Below, in pieces: positions 18,074 through 25,719 of a DNA stretch of 64,000 nt. This DNA is from Oscillatoriaceae cyanobacterium Prado104. GTDB lineage: Bacteria > Cyanobacteriota > Cyanobacteriia > Cyanobacteriales > Microcoleaceae. The stretch is from the NCBI GenBank assembly GCA_025454405.1, contig JALOON010000040.1:47734-111733 (forward strand), written 5' to 3'. How positions within the stretch are numbered: the stretch's first letter is position 1; every line of letters starts with the position of its first letter. Below the pieces are notes generated by a model, which searched no databases, was not told the origin of the DNA, and saw only the letters and a program-made list of their open reading frames with translations. A program made the translations under genes and the position numbers.

Positions 18074-18664
18074 TTAGGTTATTGTTTTAATTTCATCCAA
18101 TTTCGCTTTTACTGCCTGAATATCTTGCCACATCAACCATTTAGGACTTTCCGGTTCGCGACTGGGATTTCGCAACAAATACGACGGGTGAAAAATTGGC
18201 ATGCACAAACGGTTTTCCCATTCAATCCACTGACCTCTAATTTTGCTAATCGCCCGCTTGTCGTTAATCAAACCTTTAAGGGCTGTCGCGCCGGTTAATA
18301 AAATAATTTTGGGGTCTAAAATGCGAATTTGTTCCAGCAAGTAAGGTTTGCAAGCTTCGATTTCTTTGGCTGTGGGAGGGCGGTTGTTGGGAGGGCGGCA
18401 TTTGATGACGTTGGCTTCGTTTTGTCCCGGCGCTTCTCCGACAATCAGGATTAATGCTTCGGGATTGCCGCGCCCGATGACGGCGTGAGTGCGGGTGTTG
18501 CCCAATTCGCAGCGGTGGCAGCGGTTGCAATGTTCGGCTATTTGTTCGATACTTTGATAAGTGCCGGCAGGGATGGGAACTTTGGCATTTGCAGGTATTG
18601 AGTCGGCCTGAATTGATGCGTTTTGGCTGCTGTCAAAAAGGCTGAGTTGCAGGTCGTCGGACAT
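18074..18664 (-). CDS. Family 4 uracil-DNA glycosylase with internal deletion
   Basis: Family 4 glycosylases are Fe-S enzymes that excise uracil from DNA in base excision repair. The 196-residue product keeps the cluster cysteines (CNRCHRC, KCRPPNNR and the Cys of EIEAC), the catalytic GEAPGQNE and the C-terminal HPSYLLRNPSR. After GQNEA it goes straight to NVIKCRPP. Other members have about 31-33 residues here, including the (R/K)PFV-G-(R/K)-AG loop whose Phe stacks on uracil. The frame is kept, so the message is translatable, but substrate binding should be lost. Normal length is about 225. An in-frame deletion, natural or from assembly, is the likely cause. Flanking genes do not form an operon. 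Confidence 0.85.
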   Translation of the reverse strand: MSDDLQLSLFDSSQNASIQADSIPANAKVPIPAGTYQSIEQIAEHCNRCHRCELGNTRTHAVIGRGNPEALILIVGEAPGQNEANVIKCRPPNNRPPTAKEIEACKPYLLEQIRILDPKIILLTGATALKGLINDKRAISKIRGQWIEWENRLCMPIFHPSYLLRNPSREPESPKWLMWQDIQAVKAKLDEIKTIT

Positions 18665-18784
18665 ATATCTTAAAGATGAGGGAGATTTGTTGAAACTAGA
18701 GCTTATAGTTTAGATCGGGTTTGTTAGTTTTAGATTTGAGATTCAATAGTAATATTGTTCGATCGAGCTCGTGCAGGTAGGAAT

Positions 18785-19474
18785 ATGTTCTCAAACCCGT
18801 TTTTTGAAGATCGCGCTGATGCTGGCGAAAAACTGGCCGAGGCTGTCCTTAACGAGCTCGGCAAATCTAATTTGACTGCGCCGGATGCTGTGAAACCGAT
18901 TGTTTACGCCCTGCCTCGCGGGGGTTTGCCCGTTGCTGTACCCGTGGCGCGATGCTTGCACTGTCCTTTGGATGTGGTGGTTGCGAAGAAAATTACTCGC
19001 CCAGATAATTTAGAATTGGCGATTGGGGCTGCGACTGCTGACGGTCACGTTCTCTGGCAAAAGCAAAAACAACCAAATTTGCGCTGGCAAAAATTAGCAC
19101 TGCAACAAGCCGAAAATAAAGCTCAATCCCTGCTGGCGGATTTGGATTCGGGACGCCCAAATGTCAGCGCGACGGGGGCTTTAGCGATTTTGATTGACGA
19201 CGGGATTGCTACGGGGATGACGGTAGCCGTGGCGGCGCAGGCTTTGCAGTCGCAGCAGCCGGCGGCTTTGTGGATTTGCGCGCCCGTCGCACCGCGGGAG
19301 TTGATGGGTTTTTTGGGGGAAATGGGCGAAAAGACGATTGTTTTGGAAACTCCTCACCCTTTTTACAGTGTCAGTCGCTTTTACGGGCAATTTCCGCAGG
19401 TGGAGACGGCGGAGGCTTTGGCTTGTTTGCAGCAACAGGTTGAGTGGCAATCTTCAGAGGATTTTAGATTTTAG
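18785..19474 (+). CDS. Phosphoribosyltransferase family protein
   Basis: The PRPP-binding motif is clear: AILIDDGIATGMTVAVA (about residues 135-151), preceded by the LPRGGLPVAVPVA loop that contacts pyrophosphate. The 229-residue protein is of the type that includes many cyanobacterial predicted phosphoribosyltransferases, with no sign of an orotate, hypoxanthine or uracil specificity hood, so the acceptor is unknown. AGGTAGGA at 18775-18782 directly precedes the ATG at 18785; an upstream in-frame TTG (18755) is less likely. Cytoplasmic, single gene. Confidence 0.85.
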   Translation: MFSNPFFEDRADAGEKLAEAVLNELGKSNLTAPDAVKPIVYALPRGGLPVAVPVARCLHCPLDVVVAKKITRPDNLELAIGAATADGHVLWQKQKQPNLRWQKLALQQAENKAQSLLADLDSGRPNVSATGALAILIDDGIATGMTVAVAAQALQSQQPAALWICAPVAPRELMGFLGEMGEKTIVLETPHPFYSVSRFYGQFPQVETAEALACLQQQVEWQSSEDFRF

Positions 19475-19595
19475 ATTTTAGATTGGGGATTGGGGATTTG
19501 GGATATAGTAGTCATTAGTCATTAGGAAGAAAGAAAATTTCTCCCCATCTCCGCATCTCTCCCTCTTCCTTATTATCAAGTTCGATCGCTAACAA

Positions 19596-19886
19596 ATGAG
19601 ACCTTTAGAATTCTGGTGGCATACTTTTACCATGTCCGCTCAATACAATCCACCTCGATTTGTGGAGTTGGTGATGTTGACTTTGGCGATTATCTTGTTG
19701 GGGCTGTGGAGTCTGACAGCGGAGTGGCCGTATTTGGTGCTGTCTTTGAGTTATATCATTGGTTCGTCTTTTTCAATTTTGGTGCGGGAATCGATCGGTC
19801 CGAGGCCGCAGTTTCAGCTAACTCATCTCACCGCTTTGCTGTTATTGATTATCAGTTTTTACAGTTTTGCGGAACTGATTAGATAG
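19596..19886 (+). CDS. Small membrane protein, hypothetical
   Basis: Of 96 residues, about half lie in three hydrophobic stretches (approximately residues 22-44, 45-62 and 77-93), predicting a small integral membrane protein with a polar loop VRESIGPRPQFQL between the second and third. I do not recognise a family. Two ATGs are possible, 19596 and 19632 (MSAQYNPPRF); the codon usage and lack of repeats make it credible. Overlapping frames on the same strand are shadows. Confidence 0.55.
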   Translation: MRPLEFWWHTFTMSAQYNPPRFVELVMLTLAIILLGLWSLTAEWPYLVLSLSYIIGSSFSILVRESIGPRPQFQLTHLTALLLLIISFYSFAELIR

Positions 19887-19997
19887 TTAAAGTTTTTTGA
19901 TTTGTCAATGCCTAGTGGCGCAGAAAATGTTAGGGCGATCGCAACTAAATTAAGAAAGCTGTTTTACATTCAGATTGGGATACCAAAATCTCTGACA

Positions 19998-20070
19998 AGG
20001 AACAGGGAACAGGGAACAGGGAACAGGGAACAGGGAACAAAAAATTCACAATTTAAATGCGAAACAGCTT
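19998..20070 (+). repeat. GGGAACA tandem array with conserved tail
   Basis: Six units of GGGAACA are followed by AAATTCACAATTTAAATGCG and AAACAGCTT. The same array and tail occur at 51147-51326, so this is a composite dispersed element rather than a simple microsatellite. Confidence 0.75.
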
Positions 20071-20123
20071 AAATCGATCGTAGGAATATGCAACAAAATT
20101 TTGCGAATCAAGCTACATATTAT

Positions 20124-20144
20124 ATGGTGCGCACTGCGCACCAT
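20124..20144. repeat. GGTGCGCACTGCGCACC palindrome
   Basis: A perfect 10-bp inverted repeat around a single central base. It belongs to the same family as sites at 23.8-23.9, 28.45, 40.92 and 63.69 kb. Confidence 0.75.
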
Positions 20145-20157
20145 ACAGTTATTACAG

Positions 20158-20538
20158 TTATTTATTCTGTGAGGGTTGGTGCAAAATTATGCGGTTGCCG
20201 GCGGGGTCAAAAGCGTAGATTTCTAAGCCGTGGGAAGCTGTTACAATTTCACCGGGTGGCGGACATCCCAAGGCCCAAATACGGGCGATCGCACTTTCTA
20301 GATCGCTGACTTCCAAACACAAGCTAATGCCTGTTTTGGCTCGATTTGCAAATTCCGATTTGTGGGAATCTTTGGGTTTGAAGATGCCGAGTCTCAAGCC
20401 GGGAAGTTGAAATTCAGCATAGCTGTTTGGAATGTAGGGATTCGGTTCTAGGTCGAGAAATCTTGTGTAGAATTTAACGAGAACTTCGCGATCGAGGTCT
20501 GCTAAAGTTACTAGGGCGGCGCGGAACTGGAAACTCAT
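20158..20538 (-). CDS. VOC (glyoxalase/dioxygenase superfamily) protein
   Basis: A 126-residue single vicinal-oxygen-chelate domain: two beta-alpha-beta-beta-beta modules, the first ending AEFQLPGLRLGIFKP and the second DPAGNRIILHQP, the latter being the typical end of the superfamily with its Asp-Pro-x-Gly-Asn turn. The superfamily spans glyoxalase I, ring-cleavage dioxygenases and antibiotic-binding proteins; nothing in the sequence fixes the reaction. Metal ligands are not all evident. The ATG is complementary to 20536-20538. It is on the same strand as, but 58 bp from, the DUF3037 gene. Confidence 0.82.
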   Translation of the reverse strand: MSFQFRAALVTLADLDREVLVKFYTRFLDLEPNPYIPNSYAEFQLPGLRLGIFKPKDSHKSEFANRAKTGISLCLEVSDLESAIARIWALGCPPPGEIVTASHGLEIYAFDPAGNRIILHQPSQNK

Positions 20539-20595
20539 ATAAAGGGGTAATTGGCAATGATAAATAAAAAAATCGTAACGATAAAATCCCTTGGT

Positions 20596-21429
20596 CTATG
20601 CAACAATAACTCCGCACTCTTGAAGTATTTTACTTACTCCTATTTCAACATTATCTTCTTGCAGAACTTTAGCACCCATTTTTGAGTAATTCAAGGTAGC
20701 TTGTTGATAATTTTGCTGATATTCTTGATAGTTTTCAGAATCACTTCTTGGCGGAAGTGCTACAATAACTATAGGAAAATCAGGCTGACATTGTTTGACA
20801 TCCGTAATCATCCAGAACAAAGATTTTTGAAGGTTCTCTGTTATTTTAACCTCAAATGATACTCCATGTGCGGCAAAATAAGATCGACCGTTAGCAACAA
20901 CCGCATCAAACTTATGTTTGTCATAACTACCGCTCACTGTATGATTTATTTTTAGAAGTTCTTTGGCATCATTTTTAATGGACTGTCGCAGAACATTTTT
21001 AATTTTATTGGTGGTTAATCTAGCAGCCACTTGGCGATCGCGCACGTAAGGTTTTGGAGAAGTCAAATCTACCAAAAAATTACTGGCAATATCTTCTAGT
21101 AAACTATCCACATCTTCCAACGAACCGCGAGGCTCAGTCCACTGAATGCTATTAAGCCAATCCGTGGAAATTTTTTTCAAGCGTTCCTGATAGGGAGTAT
21201 TTGGATTATCCCCAGGAAAAATTAATCCAGAGTCAGCAGCTTGAGACATCCGATCGGCAAACTCTTTCAAGAAAGTAACATCTTCCATGCCAAAGAGTCG
21301 CACGCGCTCCCAGTTGTTAAGAAACTGGACGCGCACCTGTGCTTCGTTGAAAGCAACCACTCCAATATTAATACGTTCATTAGCAATTGGATTGGGAACA
21401 TATTGGATGATACTATACTTGCTTGCCAT
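20596..21429 (-). CDS. DUF3037 family protein
   Basis: The 277-residue soluble protein begins MASKYSIIQYVPNPIANERINIG, the characteristic DUF3037 start, and ends in a beta-rich segment. The function of the family is not established. It lies directly downstream (30 bp) of a HipA-like kinase gene on the same strand, an arrangement I know as recurrent for the DUF3037 family, so the two probably act together and may form a regulatory or toxin-antitoxin-like pair (inference). No membrane segments or enzyme motifs are visible. Start ATG complementary to 21427-21429. Confidence 0.75.
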   Translation of the reverse strand: MASKYSIIQYVPNPIANERINIGVVAFNEAQVRVQFLNNWERVRLFGMEDVTFLKEFADRMSQAADSGLIFPGDNPNTPYQERLKKISTDWLNSIQWTEPRGSLEDVDSLLEDIASNFLVDLTSPKPYVRDRQVAARLTTNKIKNVLRQSIKNDAKELLKINHTVSGSYDKHKFDAVVANGRSYFAAHGVSFEVKITENLQKSLFWMITDVKQCQPDFPIVIVALPPRSDSENYQEYQQNYQQATLNYSKMGAKVLQEDNVEIGVSKILQECGVIVA

Positions 21430-21459
21430 TGTTTCCGTCTGGTTGTCGGATGAGTGTGC

Positions 21460-22242
21460 CTATAAGAGTGCCAGTAAATCTTGCCTTCTTTTAACAATAT
21501 ACTCTACAAGGGTAACACGCTCGTCAATTGTCAGTCCCCATTCACGCGGCACAGCAGCCACAGCTTGAATAATGGTTTCTTCGCTCACAGCATCGAGAAC
21601 CTGAAGCTGTCTTTTAATATCCTCTAGCTTTAGTTTGCAGGCCAAGACAAGGCGCTGGTCAATCTCAGCACTAGCAGCTTCTAGCAAGTTGTGCTGCTTC
21701 CACTCTGGGCCGCCTGGAAAAAAATGGCCGTGGTCTACAGAGTAAACCAAATTGGGACGAGCATTTTTATAGATAAATTGATAGTCATTAGGATATAACC
21801 ATCCGTACAACAAAATTAGCAAAGCAAACCTTTCGCGGTTTTCTGGCTGGTTTGTGTAGTTAACTGCTTCTCTTTCGGAAGAACATTGGGGTATGTAGAG
21901 TGTAGCATGAGCCGTCCCCGGAGTAAGATAGGAAAATCTAGAATCTTCAGCAATTAGTTCTTCAGAAATTTCAACAATACAAGGTTCTCCCACGGGTGCG
22001 CCGATTGCCATACCGAGTCTTGCTACGACTTGTTCGTTAACTATTTGACGCCCAGCTTGCTGCCCCTTAACCACATATTCGCACTTATCAATACCGCGTG
22101 CTAAAACTGGGCGCGCGGCTGAATTCCACCCACTACGAAAGGTAATGAGAATTATCGGATCTTCAGCTCGATCGATTTCTGCTTCTAAACAGCCCTCCCA
22201 CCTAATTCTTTTCTCTTGATTAGTTTCTGCACGATCGCTCAC
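21460..22242 (-). CDS. HipA-like kinase domain protein
   Basis: The 260-residue protein resembles the HipA family: an N-terminal strand pattern that would carry the nucleotide-binding Lys (YVVKGQQAG, Lys about residue 48), then NEQVVARLG helix and, near residue 168, VDHGHFFPGG, which takes the position of the HipA DFG-like metal motif. HipA kinases phosphorylate translation factors and cause dormancy; this short form lacks the HipA N-terminal subdomain and has no HipB-type DNA-binding antitoxin next to it. It is followed by DUF3037. The start is GTG complementary to 22240-22242. Role uncertain. Confidence 0.7.
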   Translation of the reverse strand: MSDRAETNQEKRIRWEGCLEAEIDRAEDPIILITFRSGWNSAARPVLARGIDKCEYVVKGQQAGRQIVNEQVVARLGMAIGAPVGEPCIVEISEELIAEDSRFSYLTPGTAHATLYIPQCSSEREAVNYTNQPENRERFALLILLYGWLYPNDYQFIYKNARPNLVYSVDHGHFFPGGPEWKQHNLLEAASAEIDQRLVLACKLKLEDIKRQLQVLDAVSEETIIQAVAAVPREWGLTIDERVTLVEYIVKRRQDLLALL

Positions 22243-22398
22243 AATAATTTCGCAGTCATAAATCTGCTGGGATTCTATACATTGTTGCTTTATATAACAA
22301 ACTTAATTATTTGTCAACTTTTTTTTATAGCGCTGCGAAGAACGTAAATAAAGAGTAAAGTAAGAGCTTGCAAAGTCTGTTAAATTTGCTAAACTTAT

Positions 22399-23028
22399 TT
22401 ACAATCCTCCAATTCGTCCGATGATTTGCACTTTACCTCGCGCATCACTCTTGAGAATTACTGCTTCGCCGCTTTGCGGTACAATATCGGTAATTGCGGT
22501 AATATTTACTTGATGGGTTACTAAAATAATCGCGCCTTTTGTGTTGCGACTGTTAACAATTAACTTGCGAATGGTCGCTGTTTGTGATGCTGCTTGGCTG
22601 CGATCGTTAAAAAATGAGTTAAGTGCAGGCAACGGTTCAACTTTACCTAAGTTCAGCAAGTTTGCGGTTTCCAAACACCTGCACCACTGACTCGATAAAA
22701 CTCTAGCAACTTTGATTTTGCGCTTCCGAAATTCGGCTCCGATTTGCTTGGCTTGGCTTCTTCCTCGTGCTGACAAATTGCGCTGCGTGGAACAATCTCC
22801 CAATTTAAAGTTAGCAGGATCTCCCGTTCCGGGTGCGATCGCGTGTCGCATTGCTACTACCAATCCCGCATCGCCTCGCTGCAACAATTTCCACCCCGCT
22901 TGAGTTGGGGCGTTAGTTGCTGCGCCGAAACTTGCAGTTGCAATAATTAAGCCGATCGAGCATAATAAAGCTAGCGATCGGAGAAACCATTTCCTTTTGA
23001 GGTAATTGCGCGCTGCCATAGCTGTCAA
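22399..23028 (-). CDS. Histidine phosphatase superfamily protein, exported
   Basis: A signal peptide or anchor (hydrophobic residues about 15-35, preceded by KRK) leads into a histidine phosphatase fold. The catalytic motif is RHA in VVAMRHAIAPGTGDP (about residue 62), the phosphate pocket Arg is in LSSQWCRCLETA, and the second His is in VTHQVNITAI. Length 209 residues. Periplasmic location predicted; the substrate is unknown. The pattern DCSTQRNLSARGRSQA is shared by periplasmic members in other bacteria. Start ATG complementary to 23026-23028; no operon partners. Confidence 0.88.
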   Translation of the reverse strand: MTAMAARNYLKRKWFLRSLALLCSIGLIIATASFGAATNAPTQAGWKLLQRGDAGLVVAMRHAIAPGTGDPANFKLGDCSTQRNLSARGRSQAKQIGAEFRKRKIKVARVLSSQWCRCLETANLLNLGKVEPLPALNSFFNDRSQAASQTATIRKLIVNSRNTKGAIILVTHQVNITAITDIVPQSGEAVILKSDARGKVQIIGRIGGL

Positions 23029-23130
23029 ACGATTTGAGATTTAAGATTTTGGATTTTCGATTGTTGGCATTTTCGAGACTTTCGATAAAACCTCCGATAC
23101 AACCTCACTATCAACTATCAGCTAACGATA

Positions 23131-23300
23131 GCGAGCGGGGACGCTCGCACTAACAACCTTTCGCGAGCGGGGACGCTCGCACTAATAACTATCAACTGTC
23201 AACTGTCAACTGTCAACTGTTAACTATCGGGAGTTTTGAGTTGTGAATTAAGAAATGTCTTTAACTCAAAACTCAAAATTTAAAACTCAAAACTTTTCTT
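23131..23300. repeat. GCGAGC palindromes plus AACTGTC and AACTCAAA runs
   Basis: Two exact copies of GCGAGCGGGGACGCTCGCAC occur at 23131-23150 and 23163-23182, followed by tandem AACTGTC heptamers (23190-23222) and an AACTCAAA stretch up to the next gene. Confidence 0.8.
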
Positions 23301-23319
23301 AACTGTCAACTGTTTATTT

Positions 23320-23790
23320 ATGGAACTTACCAATTTTATTGCTCTGTCTGTAATTGTTGTTGTTGCGCTGGGAGTTGGGTTGGGAACAATGACTTGGGCT
23401 TACTCCGGCAAGGGCAGCATTTCCGTACTGTTCCCAGAACCAATTTTAAGTTCGCCAGAATTTCCAGATACTGATATTGGCAGGAAAGCTGCGGTTGATT
23501 TTCAACAGGGAATTGAGGCTTATCAGTCTGGAAAATATCGCAAAGCTCTAGATAAATTTACCAGCGCCCTGCAGCGGGTGGAAACTTTGGCTCAAGCTTA
23601 CCACAATCGCGGTTTGGTATTTGCAAACTTGCGATCGGACAGCGAAGCAGTTGCCGATTTGCTGCGCGCTAGCGAATTATACCAACAGCAGGGAAATGGC
23701 AGCGCGATCGGCCTCATCAAACAAAATCTTGAAGCTTTGAAGCAGCGCAAACAAGAGCGAGAAAAAAACAAAGCCTCAACGACAGGTTGA
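23320..23790 (+). CDS. TPR-repeat membrane-anchored protein
   Basis: A 156-residue protein with an N-terminal membrane helix (about residues 5-28) followed by a segment with the sequence of TPR helices (FQQGIEAYQSGKYRKALDKF and YHNRGLVFANLRSDSEAV), two full repeats and part of a third. The C-terminus is highly charged (KQRKQEREKNK). TPRs bind other proteins; no partner can be named. The topology implies a soluble TPR domain outside or inside the membrane, depending on the helix orientation. ATG at 23320, no clear ribosome binding site. Confidence 0.8.
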   Translation: MELTNFIALSVIVVVALGVGLGTMTWAYSGKGSISVLFPEPILSSPEFPDTDIGRKAAVDFQQGIEAYQSGKYRKALDKFTSALQRVETLAQAYHNRGLVFANLRSDSEAVADLLRASELYQQQGNGSAIGLIKQNLEALKQRKQEREKNKASTTG

Positions 23791-23810
23791 AACTATTTTC
23801 ATCTAATTGG

Positions 23811-23935
23811 GGTGCGCGGTGCGCACCTTACATTTTCATCTAATTGGGGTGCGCAGTGCGCACCTTACATATTAGGGTAGGGTGCGCAGTGCGCAACTTA
23901 CGTATAACAACAAAATATGGTGCGCGGTGCGCACC
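23811..23935. repeat. Four GTGCGC palindromes
   Basis: Copies of GGTGCGC-(A/G)-GTGCGCACCTTAC start at 23811, 23848, 23881 and 23919, spaced by 16-38 bp, most followed by CTTAC. Three read GCGCACC and one GCGCAAC. Same family as other intergenic palindromes. Confidence 0.8.
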
Positions 23936-23951
23936 TTACGTATCAAAACAG

Positions 23952-23984
23952 AGAAATCCGGTTGTTTCAAGAAACCGGATTTCT
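23952..23984. terminator. Hairpin between convergent genes
   Basis: AGAAATCCGGTT and AACCGGATTTCT form a 12-bp perfect stem around a 9-nt loop. It lies between a plus-strand gene ending at 23790 and a minus-strand gene ending at 24027, so it could terminate both. Its sequence resembles the central hairpin of the element at 29.0 kb. Confidence 0.5.
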
Positions 23985-24026
23985 GTAAAATTGTAAAATT
24001 CACATCAAAAAGTTGGTATTTTGTCG

Positions 24027-24359
24027 TTAATTGGAATTTTCTCGAGCGGCTTCTATGCGATCGATTTTAGCAATCAGCATTTCTTTGGTAAACGCAACTA
24101 TACGATGATTAGTAATGGGGTCGTAAGCTTCCCATTCTTCACTGACTTCGCTATCCTGCCACAAAAACCAGTCCCGGTAAATTTCGCCCTCATCAATATC
24201 GCCGCACAAAGCCAGCCAATCATCCCCAGACAAAGTATCAAAATCTCCGCCTACTAAATCTAACCAAGCTGTAACAATACAAGATTCAATAGCATTGCGA
24301 TCGGCATTAATTGCGTTAGATTGTAGGGAATTTTCCGAGCAGCAAAGAGTAGATTTCAT
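24027..24359 (-). CDS. Hypothetical protein
   Basis: An acidic 110-residue protein (Asp and Glu in LVGGDFDTLSGDDWLALCGD and QDSEVSEEWEAYDP) with no membrane segment. The beginning, MKSTLCCSENS, and the end, KIDRIEAARENSN, flank a compact acidic centre with many Trp. I do not recognise the family. Start ATG complementary to 24357-24359. Confidence 0.55.
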   Translation of the reverse strand: MKSTLCCSENSLQSNAINADRNAIESCIVTAWLDLVGGDFDTLSGDDWLALCGDIDEGEIYRDWFLWQDSEVSEEWEAYDPITNHRIVAFTKEMLIAKIDRIEAARENSN

Positions 24360-24660
24360 AAGTTAGTTCCTGACTGAATGTTATGTTATTACTTTAGAAA
24401 CAATCCCGCAGTCGCAGTTACAGCAGAATGCCACTATCCCAATCTCCACAGTTGTCGGTACAATTTCCGGTACGATCGACCCTCAAGCTCGATCGAACTC
24501 AAGTGTCCGCGCTGTCTAACTCGGGCGGGCTGTAGCGCTAACTCCCAGTAACGGATAAATTCAACCAATTTACCAACTGGCATAGCATTTCGATTTGCCT
24601 TGACACCAACAGCAGACAAGGAAACGGCAATGCCCTGCCCCTACGGTTCAATCCGAACAG

Positions 24661-24735
24661 ATCCCCCCCAGCCCCCCTTAAAAAGGGGGGAGCAAGAGTC
24701 TTCAAGTCCCCCTTTTTAAGGGGGATTTAGGGGGA
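24661..24735. repeat. Paired G/C-run hairpins
   Basis: CCCCCCTTAAAAAGGGGGG (24672-24690) and CCCCCTTTTTAAGGGGG (24708-24724) form two neighbouring stem-loops, with a preceding CCCCCC run and a following TTAGGGGGA, an arrangement of the kind often repeated in cyanobacterial genomes. It lies between the 110-residue gene and the PHP gene. Confidence 0.65.
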
Positions 24736-24843
24736 TAACGTTAAAGCTGACACCATCCAAGGCAATTCTGCGGTTTAATATGTTTTACAGGGTAAGTTGG
24801 GGAGTCTCAGTCAATTTTTGATACATAATTAATCGGATAAATC

Positions 24844-25671
24844 ATGCTAGAACTTCACTGCCACACCACTTATTCTGACGGCACTCTCACTCCGGCCCAA
24901 CTCGCAGCAGCAGCCGCCGCATCGGGAGTTCGCGCTTTGGCAATCACCGATCACGACACTACTTCGGGCTGGGATGAAGCATTTACCGCTGCCGATTTGT
25001 ACGGCATAGAAATAGTTCCCGGAATCGAACTCAGTACAGTTCACAACGGTCGATCGCTCCATATTTTAGGTTTTTATCCAGATGCAAATAAGTTGGAAGG
25101 CCCTTTGAAAGAGCGACTGGAAGGAAGAGTGCGCCGATCGCAACAAATGGTAGAAAAACTAACAGCAATGGGATACCCGATCGAACTGCCAAAAACATCT
25201 CCGGGAATGGCACCGGGACGCCCTCACATTGCTGCTGCGCTGGTAAAAGCAGGTCATGCAAAATCATCTCGGGAAGCGTTCGATCGCTGGTTGGGAGATG
25301 ACGGTCCGGCTTACGTGCATTACGAAAAATTTTCGATCGTACAAGGCATCGATTTGCTGAAGAGTTGCGGTGCAGTTCCCGTGTGGGCGCACCCTTATTT
25401 ATTTCGGGGCGGCGCAGTCGAAGAAGTATTAAAAGAATTAGTTGATGCGGGCTTAATGGGAGTAGAAGTTTACCATCCCAGCCACACGCCAAATCAAATG
25501 CAAAACTTGAAAAATTTGTGCCTGCACTACGGCTTGCTGGCTACGGGTGGCAGCGACTATCACGGCCCGGATGTTGACAGGAAAGGAACGGAAGTTACCC
25601 AGCTAAATATGCTGCATTTGCCCTTAGAATTGCTCGAACCAATTAAAGTAGCGGCTGCAAGTTTAAAGTAA
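24844..25671 (+). CDS. PHP domain metal-dependent phosphoesterase
   Basis: The 275-residue product is a stand-alone PHP domain. The metal-binding motif HCHTTYSDG opens the protein (residues 5-13), followed by ITDHDT (about residue 40), the GIELS Glu and later the GSDYHG motif near residue 240. The closest family is YciV/TrpH-like, which includes the 5'-3' exonuclease RNase AM and 3',5'-nucleotide bisphosphate phosphatases. All characteristic metal ligands are visible. The start ATG is at 24844. The gene is solitary. Confidence 0.92.
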   Translation: MLELHCHTTYSDGTLTPAQLAAAAAASGVRALAITDHDTTSGWDEAFTAADLYGIEIVPGIELSTVHNGRSLHILGFYPDANKLEGPLKERLEGRVRRSQQMVEKLTAMGYPIELPKTSPGMAPGRPHIAAALVKAGHAKSSREAFDRWLGDDGPAYVHYEKFSIVQGIDLLKSCGAVPVWAHPYLFRGGAVEEVLKELVDAGLMGVEVYHPSHTPNQMQNLKNLCLHYGLLATGGSDYHGPDVDRKGTEVTQLNMLHLPLELLEPIKVAAASLK

Positions 25672-25719
25672 ACCCGGATTTGGTATCAGTCATCGCTCGC
25701 CATTGGACTTAAGTCCTCA

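Noticed and set aside
24434..24619. 61-codon minus-strand frame ending RKLYRQLWRLG
   Set aside because: It might be a small protein, but no ribosome binding site or family match is seen; evidence too weak.
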